DNA of 64,000 nt from Herbidospora yilanensis (lineage in GTDB: Bacteria > Actinomycetota > Actinomycetes > Streptosporangiales > Streptosporangiaceae), in contig NZ_BBXE01000022.1 of NCBI RefSeq assembly GCF_001570565.1, positions 183,445 through 247,444 of the forward strand, read 5' to 3'. The translations under genes and the position numbers were made by a program. Position 1 is the stretch's first letter. Each line of letters begins with the position of its first letter. This document shows positions 7,267 through 15,873 of the stretch, one piece after another. The notes under the pieces are model-generated. The model did no database searches. It was not told where the DNA came from and saw only the letters and a list, made by a program, of their open reading frames with translations.

Positions 7267-9581
7267 GGCCGTTCCCCCTTCTCGACCCGGGCGGCGGCGG
7301 TCTTGAAGATCGGCTGCTTGGAGACCGGGTCCCAGTCGGTGAGTGTCAGCTCGTTGGCCGCCCGGTCGTGGCCGTCTCCGGCGCGGTCCCAGTAGCCGTA
7401 GTGGAAGGGCAGGAAGACCACGCCCGGCCGGATCCCGGTGACGCGCAGGGGCGCGATGACCGCGCCGCGCGGAGTCGTCACCCGCACGAGGTCGCCTTCG
7501 GCCAGGCCGAGCCGCCCGGCGTCGTCAGCGGACAACTCCGCCCAGACCTCCGGGGCGGCCGCCTGGAGTTCGGGTGTCCGGCCGGTCTTGGTGCGGGTGT
7601 GGAACTGGTAGAGCGATCGGCCGGTGGTCAGCCAGAACGGGAAGTCGCCGCCGGGGGACTCGTGCGGGGCGACGTATTCGGCCGTCCGGATGACGGCCTT
7701 GCCGCCGGGGTTCAGCGCGCGGTAGTCGGCGGCCTCGAACGGGGCGCCGGTGATCAGGTCGCGGCCGTAGCTCTCGCAGTAGTCGGGAGCGGCCAGGAAC
7801 GCGCCGTCCACGTAGAGGCGCTCTGTGCCGTCGGGTCGCTCCTCGGTGCAGGGCCACTGCACGCCGCCCCCGCGGAGCTTCTCGTAGGTCAGCCCGCTGT
7901 AGTCACACGGGCGGCCGCGGGAGCACTCCTTCCAGGCCTCGAACGCGCTCTCGGGGTCGTGCCACTTGACCAGGGGCTCCCCGTCGCGGTCGGTCAGGCC
8001 GAGCCGGGCGGCGAACTCGATCAGGATGTCCAGGTCCGACCGGGCGACCCCGGGAGGCTCGACGGCCTGCTCCGACAGGTGGACGGTCCGGTCGGCGTTG
8101 GTGAAGGCGCCGGTCTTCTCGCCCCAGGCGGCGGCCGGGAGCACCACGTCGGCCAGTTCGGTGGTCTCGGTCGGGAAGAGGTCCTGGACGACCAGGAACA
8201 GGTCCTCCCGGTTGAGGATCTCCCGGATGCGGCGCAGTTCCGGGAGGGAGACGGCGGGGTTGGTGCCGATGACGTACAGGAACCTGATCGAGCCCTCTTC
8301 CACGTAGCGGAAGATCTGCATCGCGTGGGTCGGCGGCGAGTAGCTCGGGATGTCGAGCGGGTCGATGTTCCAGATCCGGGCCAGGTCGGCGACGTGCGCG
8401 GGGTTCGACCAGTTGCGGAAGCCGGGCAGGTCGCCATCGGCGCCGCACTCGCGGTTGTTCTGCGCGGTCGGCTGGCCGTTCATCTGGAGCACGCCGCAGC
8501 CGGGGCGGCCGAGCATGCCGCGCACCAGATGGACGTTGTTGACCTGCACCGACGCGGCGGTGGCCTGGTTGGCCTGGTAGAAGCCCTGCAACACGGTCGA
8601 CAGCAGCCGCTCGGCGGTGCCCATGAGCACCGCGGCCCGGCGCAGGTCGTCTTCGGGCACCTCGCAGATCAGCGCGGCCTTCTCCAGCGGATAGTCGGAG
8701 ACCATATGCCGGAGCTCGTCGAAGCCGACCGTGTGGGCGTCGACGTAGGCCCGATCGATCCACCCGTTCTCGATGATCTCGTGCAGGAGGCCGTTCATCA
8801 GGGCCACGTTGGTGCCCGGCCGGTTGGCCAGGTGGACGGTCGCGGCCTCGGCCACGGGTGTCGTGCGCGGGTCGACGCAGATCAGGGCGGGCGGGCGGGG
8901 GCCGGCCAGCCGGTCGAGGATGCGGCTCCAGGTGACCGTCTGGGTCGCGGCCATGTTGTGGCCGTAGAGGCAGATGACGTCGGCGTGGTCGATGTCGGCA
9001 TAACTGCCCGGCTGACCGTCGCAGCCGAACGACTCCTTCAGGGCCGCCGCGGCGGTCGCCGTGCACAGGCGGGTGTTGCCGTCGACATGGTTGGTGCCCA
9101 GGCCGCCGTGGGCGATCAGGCCCAGGGTGTAGTACTCCTCAAGGAAGAGCTGGCCGCTCGTGTAGAAGGCGACCGCGCTCGGCCCCTGCTCGTCGAGCAA
9201 CTCCCTGACCCGGCCGGTCACCCGGCCCAGCGCGGTGTCCCAGCTCGCCTCGACCAGACGGCCGTTCTCCCTGACCAGGGGCCTGGTGAGGCGGTCGGGG
9301 GAGTTGTTGGCCTGCCAGCCGAACAGGTCCTTCGGGTCCACCCGGCCGTGGTTGACCCGGTCGTCGGCCCGGCCCCGGACCCCGGCGACGCGGCCGTCCT
9401 TGACCGCGATCTCCAGGCCGTCGCCGTTGCTGTGCAGAATCGCGGCGCTCGGCACCCAGAAGTCGACGTCGCCGGGTTCCAGCCCCTCGGCCAGGTGGTG
9501 GTCGACCCGGACCGGCCACGGTTCGCCCGGACCGTAAGGGGTGCGGGCCCCCCACGGTTCGGCGATCCGGCCGGTCGTCAT
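7263..9581 (-). CDS. molybdopterin oxidoreductase lacking the Fe-S cysteine motif
   Basis: 772-aa member of the DMSO reductase superfamily, closest in pattern to assimilatory nitrate reductase/formate dehydrogenase large subunits (NGQPTAQNNRECG, VVQDLFPTETTELADVVLPAAAW, C-terminal molydop-binding FWLTTGRSLYQFHTRTKT). The first 120 residues contain no cysteine, so the usual N-terminal [4Fe-4S] ligand set is absent. At the segment aligned by eye to the NapA/NarB Mo-ligand loop (GCYDD type) the sequence reads GQPGSYADI, with Ser in place of Cys. Electron donor and substrate are therefore unclear. The start ATG overlaps the stop of a 26-codon ORF. Confidence 0.85.
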   Translation of the reverse strand: MTTGRIAEPWGARTPYGPGEPWPVRVDHHLAEGLEPGDVDFWVPSAAILHSNGDGLEIAVKDGRVAGVRGRADDRVNHGRVDPKDLFGWQANNSPDRLTRPLVRENGRLVEASWDTALGRVTGRVRELLDEQGPSAVAFYTSGQLFLEEYYTLGLIAHGGLGTNHVDGNTRLCTATAAAALKESFGCDGQPGSYADIDHADVICLYGHNMAATQTVTWSRILDRLAGPRPPALICVDPRTTPVAEAATVHLANRPGTNVALMNGLLHEIIENGWIDRAYVDAHTVGFDELRHMVSDYPLEKAALICEVPEDDLRRAAVLMGTAERLLSTVLQGFYQANQATAASVQVNNVHLVRGMLGRPGCGVLQMNGQPTAQNNRECGADGDLPGFRNWSNPAHVADLARIWNIDPLDIPSYSPPTHAMQIFRYVEEGSIRFLYVIGTNPAVSLPELRRIREILNREDLFLVVQDLFPTETTELADVVLPAAAWGEKTGAFTNADRTVHLSEQAVEPPGVARSDLDILIEFAARLGLTDRDGEPLVKWHDPESAFEAWKECSRGRPCDYSGLTYEKLRGGGVQWPCTEERPDGTERLYVDGAFLAAPDYCESYGRDLITGAPFEAADYRALNPGGKAVIRTAEYVAPHESPGGDFPFWLTTGRSLYQFHTRTKTGRTPELQAAAPEVWAELSADDAGRLGLAEGDLVRVTTPRGAVIAPLRVTGIRPGVVFLPFHYGYWDRAGDGHDRAANELTLTDWDPVSKQPIFKTAAARVEKGERP

Positions 9582-9658
9582 TTCCTGGCCTCGGCGGTCT
9601 CGGGCTTCGTCGTGCGGTGGGCCAGGTCCAACCCGATATCCACTGCTCCGATACGCAT
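9578..9658 (-). CDS. 26-aa leader peptide upstream of the molybdopterin oxidoreductase
   Basis: Small ORF beginning MRIGAVDIGLDLAHR, with a G-rich site (gcgggga) just before its ATG, ending in an ATGA overlap with the oxidoreductase start. The exact overlap argues that it is translated and couples initiation of the downstream gene. No known family; it could be a leader peptide or a very small subunit. Confidence 0.4.
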   Translation of the reverse strand: MRIGAVDIGLDLAHRTTKPETAEARK

Positions 9659-9711
9659 TTCCCCGCCTTACCCGTTATGTCCGTCTTGAAGGTCGAGGGG
9701 GTGCCAAGTCT

Positions 9712-10581
9712 TCATGGGACGGCGTCCAGCGATCGGCGGGCCGTCTCCACCTGTGCGGGCAGGCCGCGCCGCCGGGCCAGCGCCCGGGGCAGCCGCGTGA
9801 CGGCCTCGCCGAGGCCCCGCCACCCGGCCGGGCCCGTGTGCGTCATCGTCAGGGCGGCACGGGCGACGACCGTCCAGGGCCGCCGCAGCACGGCGGTGAG
9901 CAGGGCGTTGCGGCGGAGGAGGACCTGCCGCCGGAGGGGATCGCGCGCGGGACAGGGATGATGGTGCGCGACGACCTCCTCGACATAGGACAACCCCCAG
10001 TCACCTGCGGCGATGTCCAGGGCGAGCCGCTCCTCCTCGCCCATGAAGAAGATCACGTCGTCGAAGCCGCCGGCGGCCAGGAACGCGTTCCGCCGCACCA
10101 CCGCGCCACACGCGAGAAACCCCAGGACACTGGGCCCCGGGAGATCGGGCGCACGCGGAAGCGGCGATCGGGCCATCTCCGCGCAGACAGGGTCGACGAC
10201 CTCGCCGGCCCCGACCAGCACCCGGGCCGCGAGCACGGCCAGCCGAGGAGAGGCGTCCATGAGGTCGGCGCCCCGTGCCAGCGCGCCCGGCGCCCACCAC
10301 GAGTCGTCGTCGGCGAAGGCGACGTAGGGCGTGGTGGCGAGCCGCACCCCGATGTTGCGGGCGGCGGCGCCGAGGTTCTCACCCGCCTCGACGAGCCGAT
10401 GGTGCGGGAAACGGGCCCGGATCATGGCGGCGCTGCCGTCGGTCGAGCCGTTGTCGACCACGATGACGGGCGAATCGTGGTGGGGGAGCGAGCGCTCCAG
10501 CTCCGCGCGACGGTCACGGGTGACCACGACCGTCGTCACCCGCGCGTCACCGGTCGTCGTCGCCGCTCCCCCGGAACCCAC
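9712..10581 (-). CDS. family 2 glycosyltransferase
   Basis: 289-aa GT-A fold enzyme. N-terminal motifs TVVVTRDRRAELERSL, VVDNGSTDGS and the metal-binding AFADDDS mark a GT2 family transferase that uses an NDP-sugar. A central GEEERLALDIA acidic region fits the acceptor/catalytic side. No membrane span is evident. Acceptor unknown. It reads in the same direction as the oxidoreductase downstream but 54 bp from the small leader ORF, so co-transcription is possible. Confidence 0.85.
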   Translation of the reverse strand: MGSGGAATTTGDARVTTVVVTRDRRAELERSLPHHDSPVIVVDNGSTDGSAAMIRARFPHHRLVEAGENLGAAARNIGVRLATTPYVAFADDDSWWAPGALARGADLMDASPRLAVLAARVLVGAGEVVDPVCAEMARSPLPRAPDLPGPSVLGFLACGAVVRRNAFLAAGGFDDVIFFMGEEERLALDIAAGDWGLSYVEEVVAHHHPCPARDPLRRQVLLRRNALLTAVLRRPWTVVARAALTMTHTGPAGWRGLGEAVTRLPRALARRRGLPAQVETARRSLDAVP

Positions 10582-10583
10582 GG

Positions 10584-10778
10584 TCAGCCCTCGCTGACGG
10601 CCTTGCTCACCGCGTTGGGCCCGTCGTACTCGCGATCGGGAATCGACTGAAGCGCCTTGACGGTGGTGTCGTCGGCCCCATGGGAGCGGGCCGCGTCGAC
10701 CAGGTCGCCGCGCCGGGCGGGATAGTCGACACCCGACAGATCCTTCTGCAACTGGATCGGATTCGGTTTCGCTGCCAT
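10584..10778 (-). CDS. DUF2795 domain protein
   Basis: 64-aa protein of the DUF2795 family (PIQLQKDLSGVDYPARRGDLVDAARSHGADDTTVKALQSIPD), small helical proteins of unknown role frequent in actinobacteria. ATG is preceded by a GA-rich site. The stop is 2 nt from the glycosyltransferase start, suggesting one operon. Confidence 0.85.
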   Translation of the reverse strand: MAAKPNPIQLQKDLSGVDYPARRGDLVDAARSHGADDTTVKALQSIPDREYDGPNAVSKAVSEG

Positions 10779-10992
10779 CTTCTTCCCCTTCCTCCTCTGC
10801 GTACCGCAGGGGATGCGGATGGGCCTCGTTCTCGGCAGTCGATGAAGGGGCGCGTTGTTCGGCCCGGTGCGAAGCTACCCGGGGTCTCCGGGGGGCTAAC
10901 GCGTCGTTTGCGATGGGTTCGAGGGGGTATGGCGGGTGGTCAGCACAACAGTCGCGCTGCCGAGCACTGCCTGTCTGTCAACAGGAGAGCTC

Positions 10993-11442
10993 ATGAGGAC
11001 TCAAACGCCGTCCCGTACGACGTCCCCGCTCCGACAGGCCGCGTTGATCTTCGGCGTGGTGTTCCTGGTGGTGGGGATCCTCGGCTTCATTCCGGGCGTC
11101 ACCACGAACTACGACATGATGCGGTTCGCAGGCCACCACTCCCAGGCGATGCTGCTGGGCGTCTTCCAGGTGTCGGTCCTGCACAACATCGTCCACCTGC
11201 TGTTCGGCGTATGGGGCCTGGCGGCCTCCCGGACCTGGGACGCCTCCCGCGCCTTCTTCGTCGGAGGCGGGGTGATCTATCTGATCCTGCTCGTGTACGG
11301 ACTGCTGGTCGACCGCGCGAGCGGCGCCAACTTCGTCCCGCTCAACACGGCCGACAACTGGCTCCACCTGGTTCTGGGCGTCGTCATGATCGCCCTCGGG
11401 CTGGGCCTGTCCCGGTCGTCGCCGGCCGTCAACCGGACGTGA
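10993..11442 (+). CDS. DUF4383 membrane protein
   Basis: 149-aa protein with four hydrophobic segments (about residues 15-35, 55-80, 92-112, 125-143) and the DUF4383 signatures LHNIVHLLFGVWGL and NTADNWLHLVLGV. Function unknown. Start ATG 10993 has AGGAG five nt upstream; the in-frame extension to 10936 lacks a ribosome site. It stands alone and is divergent from the DUF2795 gene. Confidence 0.85.
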   Translation: MRTQTPSRTTSPLRQAALIFGVVFLVVGILGFIPGVTTNYDMMRFAGHHSQAMLLGVFQVSVLHNIVHLLFGVWGLAASRTWDASRAFFVGGGVIYLILLVYGLLVDRASGANFVPLNTADNWLHLVLGVVMIALGLGLSRSSPAVNRT

Positions 11443-11472
11443 GGCCCTGAACGGCGAATCCCGACGTCAGTG

Positions 11473-11994
11473 TCAACCGTCGGCGGGCTGTGCCGCCTGC
11501 TCGGCGGCCTGGCGGACTCGTTCGATCTGCGCTTCGGTGACGTTGAGCGCGCCGAACTGCTTGACCGCCTGGTAATAGGTCCAGGCCACGCCGTTGCAGG
11601 TGTTCCGGGGCACGGTCGAATATCCCGCGCAGACCTGCTTCATGTCGAAGTAGAAGGCGTCGTCGACACGCGACTTGTTCGCCGGGAACTGGCCCACGGC
11701 CTTGTAGTTGCGGTAGCCGAAGTCGTGGCGGCGGCACGGCATCCGGAAGTCGAAGCCGAGCGGCTGGTCGGGGCTGGTGGAGCACAGGTCGGTCGACCAG
11801 TCGAACCCGTAGTCGGCCCAGGCGCCCTGGTTCTGCCAGGCGGCCCGCCAACTGCCGGCGCTCGCGGAGGTCGGCTGGCTGAAGGTGGAAAGTGCGGAAA
11901 GCTTTTGCTGCGACGTCACCGCCTGTGCGGGAAATGTTAATCCGACTAATGTGGCGAGGGAGGGGACGACGATTGCGACGGCTCGCTTGACCAT
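11473..11994 (-). CDS. secreted prokaryotic phospholipase A2
   Basis: 173-aa protein with a Sec signal peptide (VKRAVAIVVPSLATLVGLTFPAQA, cleavage near residue 26) followed by a bacterial/fungal-type phospholipase A2 domain. The catalytic stretch CRRHDFGYRNY carries the His-Asp pair; disulfide cysteines are at CSTS, MPCRRHD, KQVCAGY and RNTCNG. It should hydrolyse the sn-2 acyl bond of phospholipids outside the cell. Start 11994 is used because it gives a proper signal peptide; the 21-residue upstream extension does not. Monocistronic. Confidence 0.85.
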   Translation of the reverse strand: MVKRAVAIVVPSLATLVGLTFPAQAVTSQQKLSALSTFSQPTSASAGSWRAAWQNQGAWADYGFDWSTDLCSTSPDQPLGFDFRMPCRRHDFGYRNYKAVGQFPANKSRVDDAFYFDMKQVCAGYSTVPRNTCNGVAWTYYQAVKQFGALNVTEAQIERVRQAAEQAAQPADG

Positions 11995-12246
11995 GGAGCA
12001 ACTGCCTTTGTTCGTGAGGAGATCTGCCACTTCCCCACGATGAGGTGAAATCGGCACCGACGCCGGAACAGATCTGCATCAAGAGAGACCGCAATATTTA
12101 CCGAACATCGCTGTTTACAGTCCGAAACTTCCATTGTCAGTACTATTCGTGATCGTGTTGTCACGAACTGCCGCACCGATGACGAAAGTCTTACGCCGGG
12201 CTCCGCGAACCCCGCCCGGCTCGTCCGGTTCCGTAGCGTCGCCGTC

Positions 12247-13296
12247 ATGCGTGTACTCGTCACCGGAGGAGCCGGGTTCATCGGCTCCCACGTCGTCACC
12301 GCCCTGACCGCCGCGGGCCATGAACCGGTGGTGTTCGACGCCCTCCTCCCGGCCGTCCACCCCGGCGAACCCGTGCTCCCCGACGCCGAGTTCGTCAAGG
12401 GGGACGTCCGGGACGCGGCGGCGGTGGCCGGCGCACTGCGCGGGGTGGGCGCGGTCTGTCACCAGGCGGCCATGGTCGGGCTCGGCGCGGATTTCGGCGA
12501 CGTGCCCGGCTACGTCTCCTGCAACGACCTGGGCACCGCCGTGCTCCTGGCCGAGATGGCGCGCGCGGGGGTGACCCTGCTGGTCCAGGCGGGTTCCATG
12601 GTCGTGTACGGAGAGGGCCGCTACACCTGCGCGGTCCACGGCGTGGTGCGGCCCGGTCCCCGGGCGGTCGCCGACCTGGCGGCGGGGCGGTTCGAGCCGT
12701 GCTGCCCGCGTTGCGGCGCCGGGCTGGTTTCCGGTCTGGTCTCCGAGGACGCGCCGGCCGATCCCCGCAACGTCTACGCCACCACCAAACTCGCCCAGGA
12801 GCATCTGGCCGCGTCGTGGGCGCGGGCGACCGGCGGCCGGGCGGTGTCGCTGCGCTACCACAACGTCTACGGGCCGGGCATGCCGAGCGACACCCCCTAT
12901 GCCGGGGTCGCCTCGTTCTTCCGGTCGGCGCTTGAGCGCGGCCAGGCCCCCACGGTCTTCGAGGACGGCGGGCAGCGCCGTGACTTCGTGCACGTCGGGG
13001 ATGTCGCGCGGGCCAACGCGGCGGCGCTGACCGCCGCCGGGGGAGAGGGCCACACCGCCTACAACGTGGGCAGCGGCGAGCCTCACACGGTCGGCGAGAT
13101 GGCCGCCGCCCTCGCCGGGGCGTTCGGCGGGCCGGCGCCGGTCGTCACGGGTGAATACCGGCTGGGCGACGTGCGGCACATCACCGCCGACTCCTCCCGG
13201 GCGCGGGAGGCGCTGGGCTGGAAGCCCGAGGTGGAGTTCGCGGACGGGGTCGCGGAGTTCGCCCGCGCGCCGCTCAGGTCACCAGCGGCAGGGTGA
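12247..13296 (+). CDS. NAD-dependent epimerase/dehydratase (extended SDR) with zinc-ribbon insert
   Basis: 349-aa extended SDR enzyme acting on nucleotide sugars. The Rossmann motif is VTGGAGFIGSH (residues 5-15) and the active-site YATTK sits near 178. Between them is an insertion with C-x2-H and C-P-R-C (YTCAVHG, CCPRCG) that looks like a small zinc ribbon, known in some actinobacterial members. It probably makes a sugar for the glycosyltransferases of the adjoining locus. The 3' end overlaps the histidine kinase gene by 23 bp, tail to tail. Confidence 0.85.
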   Translation: MRVLVTGGAGFIGSHVVTALTAAGHEPVVFDALLPAVHPGEPVLPDAEFVKGDVRDAAAVAGALRGVGAVCHQAAMVGLGADFGDVPGYVSCNDLGTAVLLAEMARAGVTLLVQAGSMVVYGEGRYTCAVHGVVRPGPRAVADLAAGRFEPCCPRCGAGLVSGLVSEDAPADPRNVYATTKLAQEHLAASWARATGGRAVSLRYHNVYGPGMPSDTPYAGVASFFRSALERGQAPTVFEDGGQRRDFVHVGDVARANAAALTAAGGEGHTAYNVGSGEPHTVGEMAAALAGAFGGPAPVVTGEYRLGDVRHITADSSRAREALGWKPEVEFADGVAEFARAPLRSPAAG

Positions 13297-14383
13297 CCTC
13301 GAACCGGCAACCGCCCGGCACGTTGCGCACGTCGGCCTGTCCCGCGTGGGCCTCGACGATGCCGCGCACGATCGCCAGCCCGAGCCCGGCCCCGGCGGGC
13401 GGGGTGCGGGCGGCGGTGCCGCGCCAGCCGGTGTCGAAGACCCGGGGCAGGTCGTCGGCCGGGATGCCGCCGCACGCGTCGGTGACCGCCAGGACCGCGC
13501 TGTCGCCGCGGCGGGTGGCGGTCACCGCGACCGTGCCGTCGGCCGGGGTGTGCCTGATGGCGTTGACCAGCAGGTTGGCCAGAACGCGGGTCATCTCCTT
13601 GCCGTCGACCTCGACCGGCACGTGGTCGATCTCCTCGCCCACCAGCCGCACCCCGCGCTCGTCGGCCAGCGGCCCGGCGCCCAGCAGCGCGTCGGCGGCC
13701 AGGTCGCGCAGGGACATCCGGCTCGGTACGGGGGTGAACGCCCCCGCGTGGAGGCGCGACAACTCGAACAGGTCGCCGACCATCGCGGTCAGCCGCTCGA
13801 CCTCGGCCCGGATCTGCCGGTGGTAACGGCCCGGATCGGCCGCGACGCCGTCCTCCAGGGCTTCGGCCATGGCGCGCAGACCGGTGAGGGGGGTGCGCAG
13901 GTCGTGGGAGATCCAGGCGACCAGCTCACGCCGCGAGGCCTCCAGCGCCCTCTCGCGCTGCCGGGAGGCGGCCAGCTTCTCGCTGGTGGCGGCCAGCTCC
14001 CGGGCGAGGTCGGCCAGTTCGGCGGTGGCCGGGGCGGCCGGCGCGGCGAAGTCGCCGCCGTCGCCGAAGTCGCGGGCGGCCCTGGCCAGGTCGCGGCTGC
14101 GGGCGACCACCCAGCGGCCCAGCACCAGCGCGGTCACCAGCGACACCACGGCGGCCATCGCGACCACCAGCGTCACCACCCACAGGTCGTGCGGCGACAG
14201 GAACATCGCCCACGCCACGGAGAGCGTCCCGGCGAGCATGGCGGTGACCGCGACGACCGCCACCACGATCAGCGAGACCGCCACCGACCGCCGCCGCAGG
14301 AACATCAGCACGCCCGCCCCCGCCAGCCCGGCCAGCGCCGCCCCGCCGAGCGCGAACAGCGCGATGAGCAGCACGTCCTTCAT
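13274..14383 (-). CDS. two-component sensor histidine kinase
   Basis: 369-aa membrane kinase. Transmembrane segments are visible near residues 5-25, 32-58 and 68-90, followed by a HAMP-like linker, the H box WISHDLRTPLTG, N box NLLVNAIRHTP and G boxes TDACGGIP and GAGLGLAIVRGI. There is almost no extracellular domain, so it may sense a membrane signal. Start ATG 14383 overlaps the response regulator stop (ATGA); an extension to 14575 would be out-of-frame translation of the regulator's 3' end. Confidence 0.9.
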   Translation of the reverse strand: MKDVLLIALFALGGAALAGLAGAGVLMFLRRRSVAVSLIVVAVVAVTAMLAGTLSVAWAMFLSPHDLWVVTLVVAMAAVVSLVTALVLGRWVVARSRDLARAARDFGDGGDFAAPAAPATAELADLARELAATSEKLAASRQRERALEASRRELVAWISHDLRTPLTGLRAMAEALEDGVAADPGRYHRQIRAEVERLTAMVGDLFELSRLHAGAFTPVPSRMSLRDLAADALLGAGPLADERGVRLVGEEIDHVPVEVDGKEMTRVLANLLVNAIRHTPADGTVAVTATRRGDSAVLAVTDACGGIPADDLPRVFDTGWRGTAARTPPAGAGLGLAIVRGIVEAHAGQADVRNVPGGCRFEVTLPLVT

Positions 14384-15114
14384 TCCGGCCGCCCCTGTTC
14401 GAGTCCGGGGTCGAGTCCGGGGTCGAGTCCGGGGTCGAATCCGGGGTCGAAGCGGTAGCCGACCCCCCACACCGTGTGGATCAGACGGGGCTGGGCGGGA
14501 TCGTCCTCGACCTTGGCGCGCAGCCGTCTGACGTGGACGGTCACCGTCGACAGGTCGCCGAAGTCCCAGCCCCACACCTCCCGCATCAGCTCCTCGCGGG
14601 TGTGCGCCCGATAGGGATGCGACAGGAAGTGGGCCAGCAGGTCGAACTCACGCAACGTCAGCGCCAGCTCGACACCGTCCTTGGCGGCGCGGTGGGTCTC
14701 CGGGTCGAGCGTGAGCCCGGCCGCGCCCAGCCGCTCGCGCACGGCCGGGACGGCCGCCCGGCTGCGCCGCAGCACCGACTCGACACGCAGCACCAGCTCA
14801 CGGGGGCTGAACGGTTTGGTGACGTAGTCGTCGGCCCCCACCTCCAGCCCGGCGATGCGGTCGTCCTCCTCGCCCCGCGCGGTCAGCATGATCACCGGCA
14901 CCGGGCTCGCGGCGCGCAGGCGGCGGCAGACCTCCAGCCCGTCGAGGCCGGGCAACATCAGGTCGAGCACCACCAGGTCGGGGCCGCCCCCGATGGCCCG
15001 GTCGAGCCCCGTGGGGCCGTCGGCGGCCCGGTCGACGGTGTGGCCGGCGCGCAGCAGGTAGTCGGAGACGACACCGGCGACGGTCGGGTCGTCCTCCACG
15101 ACCAGGATCCTCAT
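14380..15114 (-). CDS. OmpR/PhoB-family response regulator
   Basis: 244-aa regulator: receiver domain (residues 1-115) with acidic pocket VVEDD, phospho-acceptor in VVLDLMLPG and conserved VTKPF, then a winged-helix output domain (about 130-225) with LREFDLLAHFL and TVTVHVRRLRAKVE. The tail carries DPG(F/L) repeats from a 12-bp microsatellite. It is the partner of the kinase encoded immediately downstream with a 4-nt overlap. Expected targets are its own divergent promoter region and that at 18590-18694, which share a motif. Confidence 0.9.
   Translation of the reverse strand: MRILVVEDDPTVAGVVSDYLLRAGHTVDRAADGPTGLDRAIGGGPDLVVLDLMLPGLDGLEVCRRLRAASPVPVIMLTARGEEDDRIAGLEVGADDYVTKPFSPRELVLRVESVLRRSRAAVPAVRERLGAAGLTLDPETHRAAKDGVELALTLREFDLLAHFLSHPYRAHTREELMREVWGWDFGDLSTVTVHVRRLRAKVEDDPAQPRLIHTVWGVGYRFDPGFDPGLDPGLDPGLEQGRPE
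14404..14451. repeat. 12-bp microsatellite at the response regulator 3' end
   Basis: Four near-identical tandem 12-bp units (gagtccggggtc and variants) encode the DPG(F/L) repeats at the regulator's C-terminus, directly before the stop-start overlap with the kinase gene. The 12-bp unit preserves frame when it expands or contracts. Confidence 0.8.
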
Positions 15115-15153
15115 GAGCCCAGCCTGACATCTGAGAGCGGGCATGACGGACGG

Positions 15154-15176
15154 CGTCCGCGTTTCGTAAGGACTCC
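15154..15176 (+). promoter_or_regulatory. conserved motif, divergent promoter of response regulator / GT2
   Basis: CGTCCGCGTTTCGTAAGG at 15154-15171, followed by ACTCC. The near-identical CGTCCGGGTTTCGTAAGG occurs at 18621-18644 on the other strand, in the other divergent gap of this locus. The two agree at 17 of the first 18 positions. Likely a binding site for the response regulator encoded next to it, or a shared promoter element (inference). Confidence 0.55.
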
Positions 15177-15216
15177 ACCGCCGAAATCCGGCCCGCTTCT
15201 TCCTACGGTGGCGGGT

Positions 15217-15873
15217 GTGATCCAACCAACTGTGGACGTCGTGCTGCCCTGCCTGGACGAGGCCGAGGCCCTGCCGTGGGTGCTCGAACGCATCCCGCCC
15301 GGCTGGCGGGCCCTGGTCGTGGACAACGGCTCGACCGACGGATCGGCGGAGATCGCCCGCTCCCTGGACGCGACCGTGGTGCCCGAGGCCCGGCGCGGGT
15401 TCGGGGCGGCGTGTCACGCGGGGCTCGTGGCGGCGACAGCGGAGGTCGTCTGTTTCTGCGACTGTGACGCCTCGCTCGATCCGGGGCTGCTGACGGGGTT
15501 CGTACAGAAGCTCGAAGAAGGCGACGACCTGGTGCTGGGACGCCGCCGCCCGCAGTCGCGCGGGGTGTGGCCCGCGCACGCGCGGGCCGGGAACCGGGCG
15601 TTGTCGCATCTGGTCAGACGCCGGACCGGTGTGCGGCTCGGGGACATCGGGCCGTTGCGGGCGGCCCGGCGGGAGGCGCTGCTCAAACTGGGCCTCACCG
15701 ACCGGCGCAGCGGCTACCCGCTGGAGATGGTGGTCCGCGCCGCCGACGAGGGCTGGCGGATCCGCGAAGTCGACGTGCCCTACCTGCCCCGCAGCGGGAA
15801 GTCCAAGGTCACCGGCACGTGGCGGGGAACGTTCCAGGCCGTCATGGACATGCGGAAGGTGCTGGCCGGATGA
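15217..15873 (+). CDS. family 2 glycosyltransferase (DPM/GtrB-like core)
   Basis: 218-aa GT-A enzyme: VDVVLPCLDEAEAL, VVDNGSTDGSAEIA, FCDCDASLDP (metal-binding region), GRRRPQSRGVWP and the acceptor-site GDIGPLRAARR. It resembles dolichol-phosphate-mannose-synthase-like transferases but lacks C-terminal membrane helices. GTG 15217 is the chosen start; GTG 15208 is an alternative and neither has a clear ribosome site, so the transcript may be leaderless. It heads a three-gene operon linked by 4-nt overlaps. Confidence 0.85.
   Translation: MIQPTVDVVLPCLDEAEALPWVLERIPPGWRALVVDNGSTDGSAEIARSLDATVVPEARRGFGAACHAGLVAATAEVVCFCDCDASLDPGLLTGFVQKLEEGDDLVLGRRRPQSRGVWPAHARAGNRALSHLVRRRTGVRLGDIGPLRAARREALLKLGLTDRRSGYPLEMVVRAADEGWRIREVDVPYLPRSGKSKVTGTWRGTFQAVMDMRKVLAG

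Noticed and set aside
7368..9689. 773-codon plus-strand open frame opposite the molybdopterin oxidoreductase
   Set aside because: Low-complexity Val/Gly/Asp-rich shadow with no motif; the opposite strand is a recognisable enzyme.
15154..15176. PhoP (PHO box) binding site
   Set aside because: The motif lacks the GTTCACC-type direct repeats of streptomycete PHO boxes.
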